Part shown: piece by piece, positions 7,563-16,652 of the stretch
Position numbering within the stretch: position 1 is the stretch's first letter
How the letters are laid out: each line of letters starts with the position of its first letter
NCBI GenBank assembly: GCA_013002285.1
Contig: JABDKJ010000027.1
Location: 1-20,765 of the forward strand
Direction of reading: 5' to 3'
Length of the DNA: 20,765 nt
Source of the DNA: Flavobacteriales bacterium
Lineage (GTDB): Bacteria > Bacteroidota > Bacteroidia > Flavobacteriales > JABDKJ01
Translations under genes and position numbers: made by a program
Notes under the pieces: generated by a model
What the model was told of the DNA's origin: nothing
The model's input: the letters and a program-made list of their open reading frames with translations, nothing else
Databases searched by the model: none

Positions 7563-10500
7563 ATGAAAAAAGTGGAACCATATATTCCTAAGAATAAAGT
7601 AAGGATCGTTACTGCAGCTTCATTGTTCGATGGGCACGATGCAGCTATTAATATTATGAGAAGGATCATGCAATCCACAGGTTGTGAAGTGATCCATTTG
7701 GGTCATGATAGAAGTGTGGAAGAAGTGGTTGATACAGCTATACAAGAAGATGCCCAAGCCATTGCTATGACTTCATATCAGGGAGGGCACAATGAGTATT
7801 TCAAATACATGTATGACCTTTTAAAAGAAAAAGGAGCAGGACACATTAAAATATTTGGTGGTGGCGGTGGTACCATTCTTCCGGAAGAGATCAAAGATCT
7901 TCAGGATTATGGTATTGCACGCATTTACCATCCAGATGATGGAAGGGAAATGGGACTTCAGGGTATGATCAATGATCTCATTGAACAGTGCGATTTTCCG
8001 ACAGGGACAGGACTGAATGGTGAGTTCGATACATTGAGCAAAGACAATGTCAAGGATCTTGCGAAATTGATCTCTGGTGCTGAAAACCACAGGCATCAAT
8101 ATGACAAAGAATTTGATAACGTTAAGAGTCTTGCGGAAAAGTCCAAGAGCCCTGTTTTAGGAATAACAGGAACTGGCGGAGCCGGAAAGTCTTCTATGGT
8201 GGATGAACTGGTTAGAAGGTTTCTTCTTGATTTTAAAGACAAGAACATTGCGATCATTTCTGTAGACCCGTCTAAAAGAAAAACTGGTGGAGCTTTATTG
8301 GGTGACAGAATAAGAATGAATGCTATTAAAAATGCTCGTGTTTATATGCGCTCTTTGGCGACCAGACAAAGCAACTTAGCACTTTCAAAACACATAGATG
8401 ATGCTTTGAATATTTTGAAAGCTGCAAACTTTGACCTTATTATTCTTGAAACTTCAGGTATTGGACAATCAGATACGGAGATCCTTGATTTTTCAGATAC
8501 TTCGCTCTATGTCATGACACCTGAGTATGGCGCTGCCACGCAGTTAGAGAAGATCGATATGCTAGATTTTGCTGACATCATAGCGATCAACAAATTCGAT
8601 AAAAGAGGAGCGCAGGATGCTCTTAGAGACGTAAAAAAACAATACAAAAGGAACCATGGACTTTGGGAGACTCCAGATGAAGACATTCCTGTTTTTGGAA
8701 CGATCGCCTCTCAATTTAATGATCCAGGAACGAATGCATTGTACAAAGCGATCATAGAAAAGATCGATGAAAAGACCGAAGCGGAGCTAAAGAGTGGATT
8801 TAAGACAGAAAAGGATCAAAGCGAAAAGATATTCATTATTCCCCCGAAGCGAACGCGCTATTTATCAGAGATCTCAGAGAACAATCGCAACTATGATAAA
8901 TGGGTAAAAGAGCAATCTGTAATTGCTGAAAAGCTTTATGCTATCCGCACTTCCATAAACCATATTTTAGAAAGTGCTTTGGATGACAAGGACAGGTTGA
9001 TCAAGGGTCTGGAAGAGAATTTCGAAGATCTTAAGAAAGATATAGACCCGAGAAATTTTGAGATAATAGAAAGTTTCCAGGCGGAACGTGAAAGATATAA
9101 AGCAGATGAATACGTGTTCAAAGTCAGAGACAAAGAGATAAAGATCCAGACCCATTCTACTTCTTTGTCGCACAAGAAAATTCCGAAAGTTTCACTTCCG
9201 CGATACGAGAATTGGGGGTCCATCCTATCTTGGTGTCTTTCCGAAAATGTTCCAGGAAAATTCCCTTTTGCAGCCGGTATATATCCATTCAAAAGAGAAG
9301 GAGAAGACCCCACTCGGATGTTTGCAGGAGAAGGGGGTCCTGAGCGTACCAACAAACGTTTTCATTATGTAAGCATGGATATGCCAGCGAAAAGACTATC
9401 AACGGCATTTGACTCTGTAACACTTTATGGAAATGACCCAGGGCATCGTCCTGATATTTACGGAAAGATCGGCAATGCTGGGGTGTCCATTTGTTGTTTA
9501 GATGACGCTAAGAAATTGTATTCAGGTTTCGATCTCGCTCAGCCTAATACATCTGTTTCCATGACCATAAACGGTCCTGCACCAATGTTATTGGCCTACT
9601 TTATGAATGCCGCGATCGATCAACAATGTGAGAAGTTCATAAAGGAGAATGGACTTGAGAAGAAAGTTGAAGAGGTCAAGAAAAAGAAGTTTGATGACAA
9701 TGCTCTGGATAGACCTCGATATTACGAGGACATACCTAATGGAAATGATGGCCTTGGATTGATGCTATTAGGATTGACCGGTGACGAGGTGCTTGATAAT
9801 AAGGACTATGAGAGAATTAAAGCGGATACCATTACTAAAGTCAGAGGCACGGTTCAAGCAGATATTCTTAAAGAAGATCAGGCTCAGAACACGTGCATAT
9901 TCTCAACAGAATTCGCACTGAGAATGATGGGAGATGTGCAAGCATACTTCATCGATAATAACGTAAGGAATTTTTATTCAGTTTCTATTTCTGGATACCA
10001 TATTGCAGAAGCCGGAGCTAACCCAATAAGTCAACTTGCATTTACTTTGGCCAATGGATTTACTTATGTAGAATATTACTTAAGTAGAGGCATGGATATC
10101 AATAAATTCGCTCCGAATCTTAGCTTCTTTTTCTCCAATGGTATTGATCCTGAATATGCGGTAATAGGTAGAGTGGCAAGGAAGATCTGGGCTAAGGCTA
10201 TGAAGCTGAAATACGGTGCAAATGAAAGAGCACAGAAACTGAAATATCACATTCAGACCTCAGGTCGTTCGCTTCATGCCCAAGAGATAGACTTCAATGA
10301 TATAAGGACCACATTACAAGCGCTTTACGCGATCTATGACAATTGTAATTCATTACATACCAATGCTTATGACGAGGCCATTACTACACCTACTGAAGAT
10401 TCGGTGAGAAGGGCCATGGCCATTCAACTGATCATCAATAAGGAATTAGGTCTTGCTAAGAATGAAAACCCTTTACAAGGTTCTTTTATTATAGATGAAT

Positions 10501-10943
10501 TAACAGATCTAGTTGAAGAAGCAGTGTTAGTGGAATTCGATAGGATAACAGAAAGAGGAGGTGTGCTTGGTGCGATGGAAACAATGTATCAAAGGAGTAA
10601 GATCCAGGAAGAAAGTATGCATTACGAAATGTTGAAGCATACGGGTGAATATCCGATCATTGGGGTCAATACTTTCTTAAGCAGCAAAGGCTCCCCGACC
10701 ATTATTCCGGATGAAGTAATTAGAGCAACTGAGAAGGAAAAATTGGATCAGATCAAGACATTGGAAAACCTCCACAAATGCCATGAAAAAAAGGCAATGG
10801 ATGCCTTGGAAAAAGTCCAGAAAGCTGCCGTGAAGAACGAGAATATTTTTGCTGAACTTATGGATGCATCTAAGTACTGTTCTCTGGGGCAGATCACAAA
10901 TGCCTTATTTGAGGTAGGAGGTCAGTACCGTAGAAATATGTAA
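7563..10943 (+). CDS. icmF: Fused B12-dependent acyl-CoA mutase, isobutyryl-CoA mutase type (IcmF)
   Basis: A 1126-residue fusion in IcmF order. Residues 10-150 are the cobalamin-binding Rossmann domain (D23-G-H25-DAA, the DxHxxG motif with its last Gly replaced, as is usual in IcmF). Residues 195-415 are the MeaB-like GTPase chaperone: P-loop GTGGAGKSS at 203-211 and base-specificity NKFD at 343-346. A linker follows, then the mutase TIM barrel from about 560 ([26 protein letters not shown]). Methylmalonyl-CoA mutase carries Tyr and Arg (Tyr89/Arg207 in Propionibacterium); here the corresponding positions are Phe587 (RMFAGEG) and Gln775 ([10 protein letters not shown]), as in isobutyryl-CoA mutases. 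It should therefore interconvert isobutyryl-CoA and butyryl-CoA, a link between valine and short-chain fatty-acid breakdown. Automated annotation often calls such proteins methylmalonyl-CoA mutase. A small membrane protein gene follows after 24 bp. Confidence 0.92.
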   Translation: MKKVEPYIPKNKVRIVTAASLFDGHDAAINIMRRIMQSTGCEVIHLGHDRSVEEVVDTAIQEDAQAIAMTSYQGGHNEYFKYMYDLLKEKGAGHIKIFGGGGGTILPEEIKDLQDYGIARIYHPDDGREMGLQGMINDLIEQCDFPTGTGLNGEFDTLSKDNVKDLAKLISGAENHRHQYDKEFDNVKSLAEKSKSPVLGITGTGGAGKSSMVDELVRRFLLDFKDKNIAIISVDPSKRKTGGALLGDRIRMNAIKNARVYMRSLATRQSNLALSKHIDDALNILKAANFDLIILETSGIGQSDTEILDFSDTSLYVMTPEYGAATQLEKIDMLDFADIIAINKFDKRGAQDALRDVKKQYKRNHGLWETPDEDIPVFGTIASQFNDPGTNALYKAIIEKIDEKTEAELKSGFKTEKDQSEKIFIIPPKRTRYLSEISENNRNYDKWVKEQSVIAEKLYAIRTSINHILESALDDKDRLIKGLEENFEDLKKDIDPRNFEIIESFQAERERYKADEYVFKVRDKEIKIQTHSTSLSHKKIPKVSLPRYENWGSILSWCLSENVPGKFPFAAGIYPFKREGEDPTRMFAGEGGPERTNKRFHYVSMDMPAKRLSTAFDSVTLYGNDPGHRPDIYGKIGNAGVSICCLDDAKKLYSGFDLAQPNTSVSMTINGPAPMLLAYFMNAAIDQQCEKFIKENGLEKKVEEVKKKKFDDNALDRPRYYEDIPNGNDGLGLMLLGLTGDEVLDNKDYERIKADTITKVRGTVQADILKEDQAQNTCIFSTEFALRMMGDVQAYFIDNNVRNFYSVSISGYHIAEAGANPISQLAFTLANGFTYVEYYLSRGMDINKFAPNLSFFFSNGIDPEYAVIGRVARKIWAKAMKLKYGANERAQKLKYHIQTSGRSLHAQEIDFNDIRTTLQALYAIYDNCNSLHTNAYDEAITTPTEDSVRRAMAIQLIINKELGLAKNENPLQGSFIIDELTDLVEEAVLVEFDRITERGGVLGAMETMYQRSKIQEESMHYEMLKHTGEYPIIGVNTFLSSKGSPTIIPDEVIRATEKEKLDQIKTLENLHKCHEKKAMDALEKVQKAAVKNENIFAELMDASKYCSLGQITNALFEVGGQYRRNM

Positions 10944-10967
10944 GTTAGAAAAACCAAAACCAAAATT

Positions 10968-11390
10968 ATGAACCCTATTTTAAGAAACATCTTGGCTGTT
11001 ATTGCTGGTTTGGTCGCAGGTATGGCTGCGAATATGGGATTTCTCATATTGCTGAACAAACTTATTCCAGTGCCTGAAGGAGTCGATTTCAATGACATGG
11101 ATACGATCGTCCAGGCTATGGAGGCTGGGAAATATCAACTAAAGCATTTTATAACACCATTTGTGGCACATTCGGCCCAAGCTTTGTTAGGTGCTTTTAT
11201 TGCTGTAAAACTGGGTGCAAGCAAACACTTGGTACTTGCATTTATTATCGGTGGCTTGTCCTTGGTTGGAGGGTTCCTGGCTGTTACATTGATACCTGCA
11301 CCCTTATGGTATAATATAATTGACTTGGTATTTGCATATATACCTATGTCCCTGATCGGTTATTCTATTGCAGGAAAGGGAAGTTCTTAG
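10968..11390 (+). CDS. Small four-helix membrane protein, unknown function
   Basis: A 140-residue protein with four predicted membrane segments: about 6-28 (NILAVIAGLVAGMAANMGFL), 62-80 (FVAHSAQALLGAFIAVKLGA), 86-105 (LVLAFIIGGLSLVGGFLAVT) and 113-133 (YNIIDLVFAYIPMSLIGYSI). Small-residue patterns (G..AG.AA, GAFIA, GGLSLVGG) suggest tight helix packing. A polar, acidic loop lies between helices 1 and 2 (VPEGVDFNDMDTIVQAMEAG). I do not recognise a named family, and the length is normal for small conserved Bacteroidota membrane proteins. It begins 24 bp after icmF with no terminator between, so it is probably in the same transcript; a link to acyl-CoA metabolism would be guesswork. Confidence 0.75.
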   Translation: MNPILRNILAVIAGLVAGMAANMGFLILLNKLIPVPEGVDFNDMDTIVQAMEAGKYQLKHFITPFVAHSAQALLGAFIAVKLGASKHLVLAFIIGGLSLVGGFLAVTLIPAPLWYNIIDLVFAYIPMSLIGYSIAGKGSS

Positions 11391-11621
11391 TGCGAGATAT
11401 TATTTTAGAAAACTTAAAAACTTTCCTTTCCAATGGCTTTTTTTAATTTTAGTTCAAGTTCTAGAACCGAATGTAATAATACATTTGAACAGCGTAATAA
11501 GTTATTGTGTTGCAACGGAATTAATAGTTGTTTTCATGGCATTAATTATTTTCTTTGTTGAAGTTAACAGGTCATATTTCACTCTCGGACTTTGATCTCA
11601 ATTGAAATTTAACAATAGAAT

Positions 11622-12128
11622 ATGTCAAGAATAACATTTAAGAATGATCCAATTGAAACCTCTGGAACCCTTCCTGAAACTGGTTCTACATGCCCTAATG
11701 TTTCACTCACCAAAACTGATCTTTCTCAAACAGATCTTTCTGAGTATAGAGGCAAGAGAGTGATCCTAAATATCTTTCCAAGTATTGATACTGGCATCTG
11801 CGCAAAGAGCACAAGGGAGTTTAATAAGAAGGCCTCAGAAATGGACAATGCAGTTGTGGTATGTGTGTCGAAAGACCTTCCTTTTGCCCACTCTAGATTT
11901 TGCGAAGCAGAAGGTTTAAAAGATGTTGTCTGTACTTCAAGTTATAAAGACAGCAGCTTTGAGAATGGCTTTAATGTGACCATGAAGAATGGGCCTTTAG
12001 CAGGTTTATTCTCGAGAGCAATAGTAGTTTTAGATGAAGAGGGCAAAGTCTCTTACTCTGAGCAAGTTCCTGAGATCGTTCAAGAGCCAGACTATGAAAA
12101 AGCCTTGGCCATTTTGGATCCTGCTTGA
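11622..12128 (+). CDS. tpx: Thiol peroxidase (Tpx, atypical 2-Cys peroxiredoxin)
   Basis: A 168-residue protein matching the Tpx family over its length (E. coli Tpx is 168 residues). It reduces hydrogen peroxide and alkyl hydroperoxides using thioredoxin. The peroxidatic cysteine is Cys60 in FPSIDTGICAKSTREFN, where Pro, Thr and the downstream Arg shape the active site. The resolving cysteine is Cys94 in RFCEAEGL, the spacing expected for the intramolecular disulfide of Tpx. Two further cysteines (24 and 81) occur outside the active site. The gene has 231 bp of non-coding sequence before it and a short gap after, so it appears to be a single-gene unit. I see no clear OxyR-like or consensus promoter site; a partial -7 (GGACTTTG, 11587-11594) is weak. 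Confidence 0.96.
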   Translation: MSRITFKNDPIETSGTLPETGSTCPNVSLTKTDLSQTDLSEYRGKRVILNIFPSIDTGICAKSTREFNKKASEMDNAVVVCVSKDLPFAHSRFCEAEGLKDVVCTSSYKDSSFENGFNVTMKNGPLAGLFSRAIVVLDEEGKVSYSEQVPEIVQEPDYEKALAILDPA

Positions 12129-12236
12129 TCTGAATAGCGTCTTTTAGGATCCATCGATCCAAGTGTCAAATTCAACAAGATCTCTTTTTTATTACTATTA
12201 TTTTGTATTAGTTTTAGTGAACTAGTTTAAACTATT

Positions 12237-12419
12237 ATGCCATCAAAAAGGGAATGCCCCGATTGTTCAAAAGGATTGAGAAGGGTCAAGTCTGACAGCA
12301 TTGTTTACAAGATCCAAAAGCAAGTCAAAGGAGATAAGGTCGGTTATTACAAATGTTCTTCTTGTGGTTGGAGAGGTATTTTAGATAGAGATACGAATGT
12401 TCCTGTTTCTAAGTATTAA
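12237..12419 (+). CDS. Small zinc-ribbon protein
   Basis: A 60-residue basic protein with two Cys pairs, C7PDC10 and C40SSC43, in the order CxxC-x29-CxxC, followed by GW.G. This is a zinc-ribbon (rubredoxin-like knuckle) architecture. The segment between the pairs is rich in lysine (KIQKQVKGDK), which would suit nucleic-acid contact, but no family name can be given from sequence alone. It is preceded by a 108-bp gap and followed 52 bp later by the FG-GAP lipoprotein gene. The composition is as for a real protein: conserved-looking cysteine spacing and a coding frame with no alternative long frame. It may be a structural or regulatory zinc protein. Confidence 0.7.
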   Translation: MPSKRECPDCSKGLRRVKSDSIVYKIQKQVKGDKVGYYKCSSCGWRGILDRDTNVPVSKY

Positions 12420-12446
12420 GTTATAATATAGATTGTCATTTTTATT

Positions 12447-12454
12447 TATGTTTG
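12447..12454 (+). promoter_or_regulatory. -7-like element (TATGTTTG) before the FG-GAP lipoprotein gene
   Basis: TATGTTTG is an exact TAnnTTTG match, 17 nt before the ATG at 12472. It overlaps an alternative upstream ATG at 12448. If it is used, the transcript would start near 12461 and only the 12472 start would be on the mRNA. No -33 TTTG is present at normal spacing. Confidence 0.3.
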
Positions 12455-12471
12455 AGAACTATTTCTCTCAA

Positions 12472-15400
12472 ATGAGACTTTCGCTGCATCCGTTGAAATT
12501 TATTCTTCTGCTAGCTTTGGCGGCTTCTTGCTCGAGCAATTTGAGTGATGAAGATCCTGAGCCAGTTCATAAGCAGTTCACGAAGCTGGAGCCAACGCAC
12601 ACACGGATAAAATTTCTGAATAGGATAACGGATACGAAAGAGTTCAATTACTTATTCTACCAATACATGTACAATGGGGGAGGTGTCGCTGCGGGAGATA
12701 TAAACAATGATGGTTTGGTCGACCTTTATTTTGCGGGAAATCAGGTTTCCAATAAGTTGTATCTCAACAAGGGTGATCTCGTTTTCGAAGATATTACCAG
12801 GTCTGCAGGTCTTGCCGAATTTGAGAGCTGGTCTACCGGCTTATCAATGGTTGACATAAATGCTGACGGGTGGTTAGACATTTATGTATGTAACAGTGCT
12901 TCCATTGGAAATGATGAGTTACGTGCAAATCGATTTTTTATTAATAACCAAGACAATACTTTTACTGATAAAGCCGTAGAAATGGGTCTTGCAGACAAAG
13001 CCTATTCTACACAAGCTTATTTCTTTGATCATGACAAAGACGGAGATCTAGATATGTATTTGGTCAACCATCGAATAGATTTCGAAAATAATTTTGACAC
13101 CAGAGAAGAAGTTGAGATGAATTTTTCCCCTTTACATTCGGACAAGTTATATAGGAATGATGAAGGCATTTTTTCGGATATCACTGTCGAGTCTGGTTTA
13201 TTGAATAATACATGGGGACTTAGTGCTTCAATAGGGGACTTCAACAATGACGGCTGGGAAGATATTTATGTTTGCAATGACTTTGTTCAACCAGATCATC
13301 TCTATATAAATCAAAAAGATGGCACGTTCAAAGATGAGATCTTGAAAAGGATGAAACACATTTCTTTTTACAGTATGGGGTCTGATCTTCAAGACATAAA
13401 CAACGATGGTTTCTCCGATCTTTTAGTCGCAGATATGGTCTCTCAGGATCATGAACGCAGCATTAGAAATATGGCAGCGATGGATGCTGAGGAATTCGAA
13501 AGAATGGATGCTAAGGGTTATCACAAACAATACATGTTCAATACGCTGCACCTGAATATGGGTAATGGTGAATTTGCTGATATCGGACAATTGTCTGGTT
13601 TATCTAAAACGGACTGGAGTTGGGCACCTTTGATCGTAGATCTGGACAATGATGGGAATAAAGATGTATTTGTTTCCAATGGAATAAAAAGAGATGTAAC
13701 TGACATAGACTACAAAGAGAGAGTTCGGATGAGGGCTGTGAGGAATGATCGCATGGGCTTTGAAGAGGTTTTCGGGTCTTGGCCGAGTACACGTCTAAGT
13801 AATTATTCTTTCAGGAATAATGGAGACCTCACTTTTGAAAATGTTTCTAAACATTGGGGCTTGGCTCAAGTACAAAACTCAAATGGTGCAGCATATGCCG
13901 ACTTGGATAATGATGGGGATCTGGATCTGGTATTGAATAATATTGATGAACATGCAGCGATCTATAAAAACAATTCTACCGTCAATTTTGTAAAGATCAA
14001 ATTAAAAGGCAAAGACAACAACATCCATGGAATAGGCGCAATAGTGACAACAGAGGAATTTGGAACTGGTAGAAAACAAACACAAACTGTATATCCAAAT
14101 AGAGGGTATTGTTCTTCCATGAACGACTATTTGATCTTTGCTTGTCAAGAAAAGAATATCCACATAACTGAAGTCGTGTGGCCTGATGGTAATAAGCAGG
14201 TTTATAAGGGGCCGACAAATGGACAAGTGCTTGAAATAGAATATTTAAAAACAAATTATCAGGTACGGAGGTCAGTGCCCGGTGAATTTTTTAATGCGAT
14301 CAGTGCCTACGACCTAGGTCTGGTCTATGAACACATTGAAGATGAATTTAATGACTTCGAAAGGGAAGTGCTGCTTCCACAAAAGAAGTCTCAGATCGGA
14401 CCTTTTACAGTTGCAGCCGATCTTAACGGTGATGGCTTGGAAGATATGTTTATCGGTAATGCAAAGGATGCGACTCCTGTATTATTTCTGCAAAACTCAA
14501 GTGGTAAGTTTAGGAAAAGTCAAATAGCATTCTGGTCTAAGGAAAGCAAGTATGAAGATCAAGCGGCAATTGCAATAGACATTGACGATGATTCTGACCT
14601 GGATCTAATAGTTGGGAGTGGTGGAAATAGTACGAGTGCAGATCAAGAAGATAGGGTCTATTTGAATGATGGGAAAGGAAATTTCACTAGATCAAATATT
14701 CAAATTCCAAACAACAGGAATACGACCTGTTTTGCAAATTCAGAAGAGCTATTATTTATTGGTGGTGGGGTAGAGCCTGGACGATATCCTTTTGCTTCGT
14801 CTTCAAGAATGTTCATGATCAACGATGGACAATTTCAAATTATTGATTCCGAAGCGATCACAGAACTAGGAATGACCTATGACGCGTTATTTTCAGACTA
14901 CGACCAAGACGGAGATAAAGACCTTATCGTTGTTGGTGAATGGATGCCAGTAACGATCATTCGAAATGACAATGGTCAGTTTGTTGAGAAAGTGGAATTG
15001 GATAATACATCTGGTTGGAATTATTCAATTGCTGCAGCCGACATGGACGGAGATGGAGATGAAGATCTTGTCATCGGGAATTTAGGCGAGAACAATAAAT
15101 TCAAGGCTTCAACTGAAAGACCATTCCATGTCTTTGCGAATGATTTTGATGGTAATGGAACTTCAGATATTGTATTGAGCAAAGAATACCAGAATAAATT
15201 GCTGCCAGCAAGAGGAAGAGAATGTTCTTCGGAGCAGATACCAGGAATAAAAGATAAATTTCCGACTTATACTCAATTCGGGAAAGCTGATCTGCAGTCT
15301 ATTTACGGGGAAGAAAAACTAAAAGAGGCTTTGCATTTACAAGTGGTCAATTTTAGCTCTCTATACTTAGAAAACGAGGGTGGGACATTCCAACAAAGCA

Positions 15401-15708
15401 GACTCCCGTCAGTTGCTCAAATGGGCCCAACTCTTTCTATTCTTGCGATCGATGTTAATAATGACGGCTTCCTGGACATAGTTGGAGCCGGAAACATTTA
15501 TGAAGCAGAAGCCGAAACGATAAGTTATGACGCCAACAGGGGTTATGTGCTTTTAGGTGATGGAAAAGGAAGTTTTAGGGCCGCTTCAAATACTGGTTTT
15601 TATTACAATTCTAATGCTCGCGAATTGGAATTGATCGAGGTCGGTGGTGAAAGTCATTTGGTCCTGTTAAGTAACAATGATGAACTAAAGCTCTTTCGAA
15701 AAAAATGA
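12472..15708 (+). CDS. FG-GAP/VCBS repeat lipoprotein with ASPIC/UnbV-like segment
   Basis: About 1078 residues from the ATG at 12472; in-frame alternatives are ATG 12448 and TTG 12433. The 12472 start is preferred because it gives a compact lipoprotein signal (MRLSLHPLKFILLLALAASC) ending at a Cys followed by SS. The body is a series of FG-GAP/VCBS blades, each with a calcium-binding DxDxDGxxD loop; I count 13, for example DINNDGLVD, DHDKDGDLD, DLNGDGLED and DVNNDGFLD. Between the two propeller regions, near residues 505-590, lies an ASPIC/UnbV-like stretch (GIGAIVTTEEF, NRGYCSS, VVWPDGNKQ). Proteins of this design (CRTAC1-like) are frequent in Bacteroidota as surface lipoproteins; their ligands are mostly unknown. 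The stop codon overlaps the next start codon (ATGA), implying translational coupling to the helix-hairpin-helix gene. Confidence 0.85.
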   Translation: MRLSLHPLKFILLLALAASCSSNLSDEDPEPVHKQFTKLEPTHTRIKFLNRITDTKEFNYLFYQYMYNGGGVAAGDINNDGLVDLYFAGNQVSNKLYLNKGDLVFEDITRSAGLAEFESWSTGLSMVDINADGWLDIYVCNSASIGNDELRANRFFINNQDNTFTDKAVEMGLADKAYSTQAYFFDHDKDGDLDMYLVNHRIDFENNFDTREEVEMNFSPLHSDKLYRNDEGIFSDITVESGLLNNTWGLSASIGDFNNDGWEDIYVCNDFVQPDHLYINQKDGTFKDEILKRMKHISFYSMGSDLQDINNDGFSDLLVADMVSQDHERSIRNMAAMDAEEFERMDAKGYHKQYMFNTLHLNMGNGEFADIGQLSGLSKTDWSWAPLIVDLDNDGNKDVFVSNGIKRDVTDIDYKERVRMRAVRNDRMGFEEVFGSWPSTRLSNYSFRNNGDLTFENVSKHWGLAQVQNSNGAAYADLDNDGDLDLVLNNIDEHAAIYKNNSTVNFVKIKLKGKDNNIHGIGAIVTTEEFGTGRKQTQTVYPNRGYCSSMNDYLIFACQEKNIHITEVVWPDGNKQVYKGPTNGQVLEIEYLKTNYQVRRSVPGEFFNAISAYDLGLVYEHIEDEFNDFEREVLLPQKKSQIGPFTVAADLNGDGLEDMFIGNAKDATPVLFLQNSSGKFRKSQIAFWSKESKYEDQAAIAIDIDDDSDLDLIVGSGGNSTSADQEDRVYLNDGKGNFTRSNIQIPNNRNTTCFANSEELLFIGGGVEPGRYPFASSSRMFMINDGQFQIIDSEAITELGMTYDALFSDYDQDGDKDLIVVGEWMPVTIIRNDNGQFVEKVELDNTSGWNYSIAAADMDGDGDEDLVIGNLGENNKFKASTERPFHVFANDFDGNGTSDIVLSKEYQNKLLPARGRECSSEQIPGIKDKFPTYTQFGKADLQSIYGEEKLKEALHLQVVNFSSLYLENEGGTFQQSRLPSVAQMGPTLSILAIDVNNDGFLDIVGAGNIYEAEAETISYDANRGYVLLGDGKGSFRAASNTGFYYNSNARELELIEVGGESHLVLLSNNDELKLFRKK

Positions 15709-16652
15709 ACAAAGGTTTTTTTAGGACATTTTTTTCGTTCTCAAAAGATCAGCAAAGGGGCATTGTCGCATTATCCTTTTTATTGATGTGTGGCTTGTTA
15801 TTTTTATTGTTCTATAAGCCAAGTCAAGGTATTGAGAGCAACGAAGAGATCAAATCTCAAGTACAGGCCTTCCTAGCAGAACAAGAGATCATCGATAATA
15901 ACAGAAAGAAGAAATGGAATGATGAAAGTTCGTCAAAGTCAAAACTGACACTTAGGGAATTTGACCCAAATACAGAGCCTCTTGACGGATTCGTATCAAT
16001 GGGATTTTCCGAGAAACTAGCAAAAAATTTCATTAACTATAGAGAGAAAGTCGGCCCATATAGATCAAAAAAAGATGTCCTAGGTCTGTATGCAATAGAT
16101 CAGGAACTCTACGATCAAATAGCACAATTCATTCAAATAAAACCCTCGGCTAAAAATACATCGGAGTTAGTCAAAAAGAATACTGTATCTGATAAAAAGA
16201 ATTATAACGGCTATCAAATACTTGAAGAGAAGAAGGCCAATACCAAACTTTCAATAGATATCAATAGAGCGGATACAACTGAATTGAAATCGATAAAGGG
16301 AATAGGTTCATATTACGCCAAAAGCATTGTGAAATTTAGAGATGCTCTAGGAGGGTTTCATTCTCTCGACCAATTCAAAGAGATCTATGCTTTTGAGAAA
16401 AGACCCGAAGCCACTGAGATACTGAAGGAAAACACTTTCATTGATATTTCTCAAATGACGTTAATAAATGTGAATACTTGTACAAAAGAACGGCTCATTT
16501 CGCATCCATACCTAAAAGCGCACGTTGCAAAAGCGCTATACAATTATCGAGTTCAAAACGGAGAATTCGGATCTCTGGAGGAGCTAAAGAAATGTCATTT
16601 GGTTACGGATGAGATATATCTTAAAATTGCACCCTATTTATCTTTACAATAA
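15705..16652 (+). CDS. Membrane-anchored ComEA-like triple helix-hairpin-helix protein
   Basis: A 315-residue protein. A short cytoplasmic N-terminus is followed by one membrane segment (about 20-38, GIVALSFLLMCGLLFLLFY), then an extracytoplasmic charged linker and three helix-hairpin-helix regions: about 86-148 (FDPNTEPLDGFVSMGFSEKL), 185-250 (DINRADTTELKSIKGIGSYYA) and 254-315 (INVNTCTKERLISHPYLKAHVA). The pattern N.A....L...GIG...A..I..YR...G.F.S..EL is that of ComEA, which binds DNA at the envelope during natural transformation. Here the second unit is canonical and the first and third are degenerate in the hairpin (MGF, HPY in place of GIG). It overlaps the FG-GAP gene by 4 bp and is directly followed by apt. 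DNA binding is inferred; no other competence gene lies in the window. Confidence 0.82.
   Translation: MNKGFFRTFFSFSKDQQRGIVALSFLLMCGLLFLLFYKPSQGIESNEEIKSQVQAFLAEQEIIDNNRKKKWNDESSSKSKLTLREFDPNTEPLDGFVSMGFSEKLAKNFINYREKVGPYRSKKDVLGLYAIDQELYDQIAQFIQIKPSAKNTSELVKKNTVSDKKNYNGYQILEEKKANTKLSIDINRADTTELKSIKGIGSYYAKSIVKFRDALGGFHSLDQFKEIYAFEKRPEATEILKENTFIDISQMTLINVNTCTKERLISHPYLKAHVAKALYNYRVQNGEFGSLEELKKCHLVTDEIYLKIAPYLSLQ

Noticed and set aside
11458..11467. GTTCTAGAAC palindrome as an operator for tpx
   Set aside because: A single 10-bp palindrome more than 150 bp from the start codon with no second copy; chance is likely.
11368..11595. 75-codon open frame between the membrane protein gene and tpx
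   Set aside because: It overlaps the end of the membrane protein gene out of frame, has no recognisable family, and its composition is that of A/T-rich non-coding DNA. I treat 11391-11621 as a 231-bp intergenic region.
12147..12160. GGATC-CATC-GATCC hairpin after tpx as a terminator
   Set aside because: The stem is only 5 bp and no T-run follows; it can be explained by the general GATC excess.
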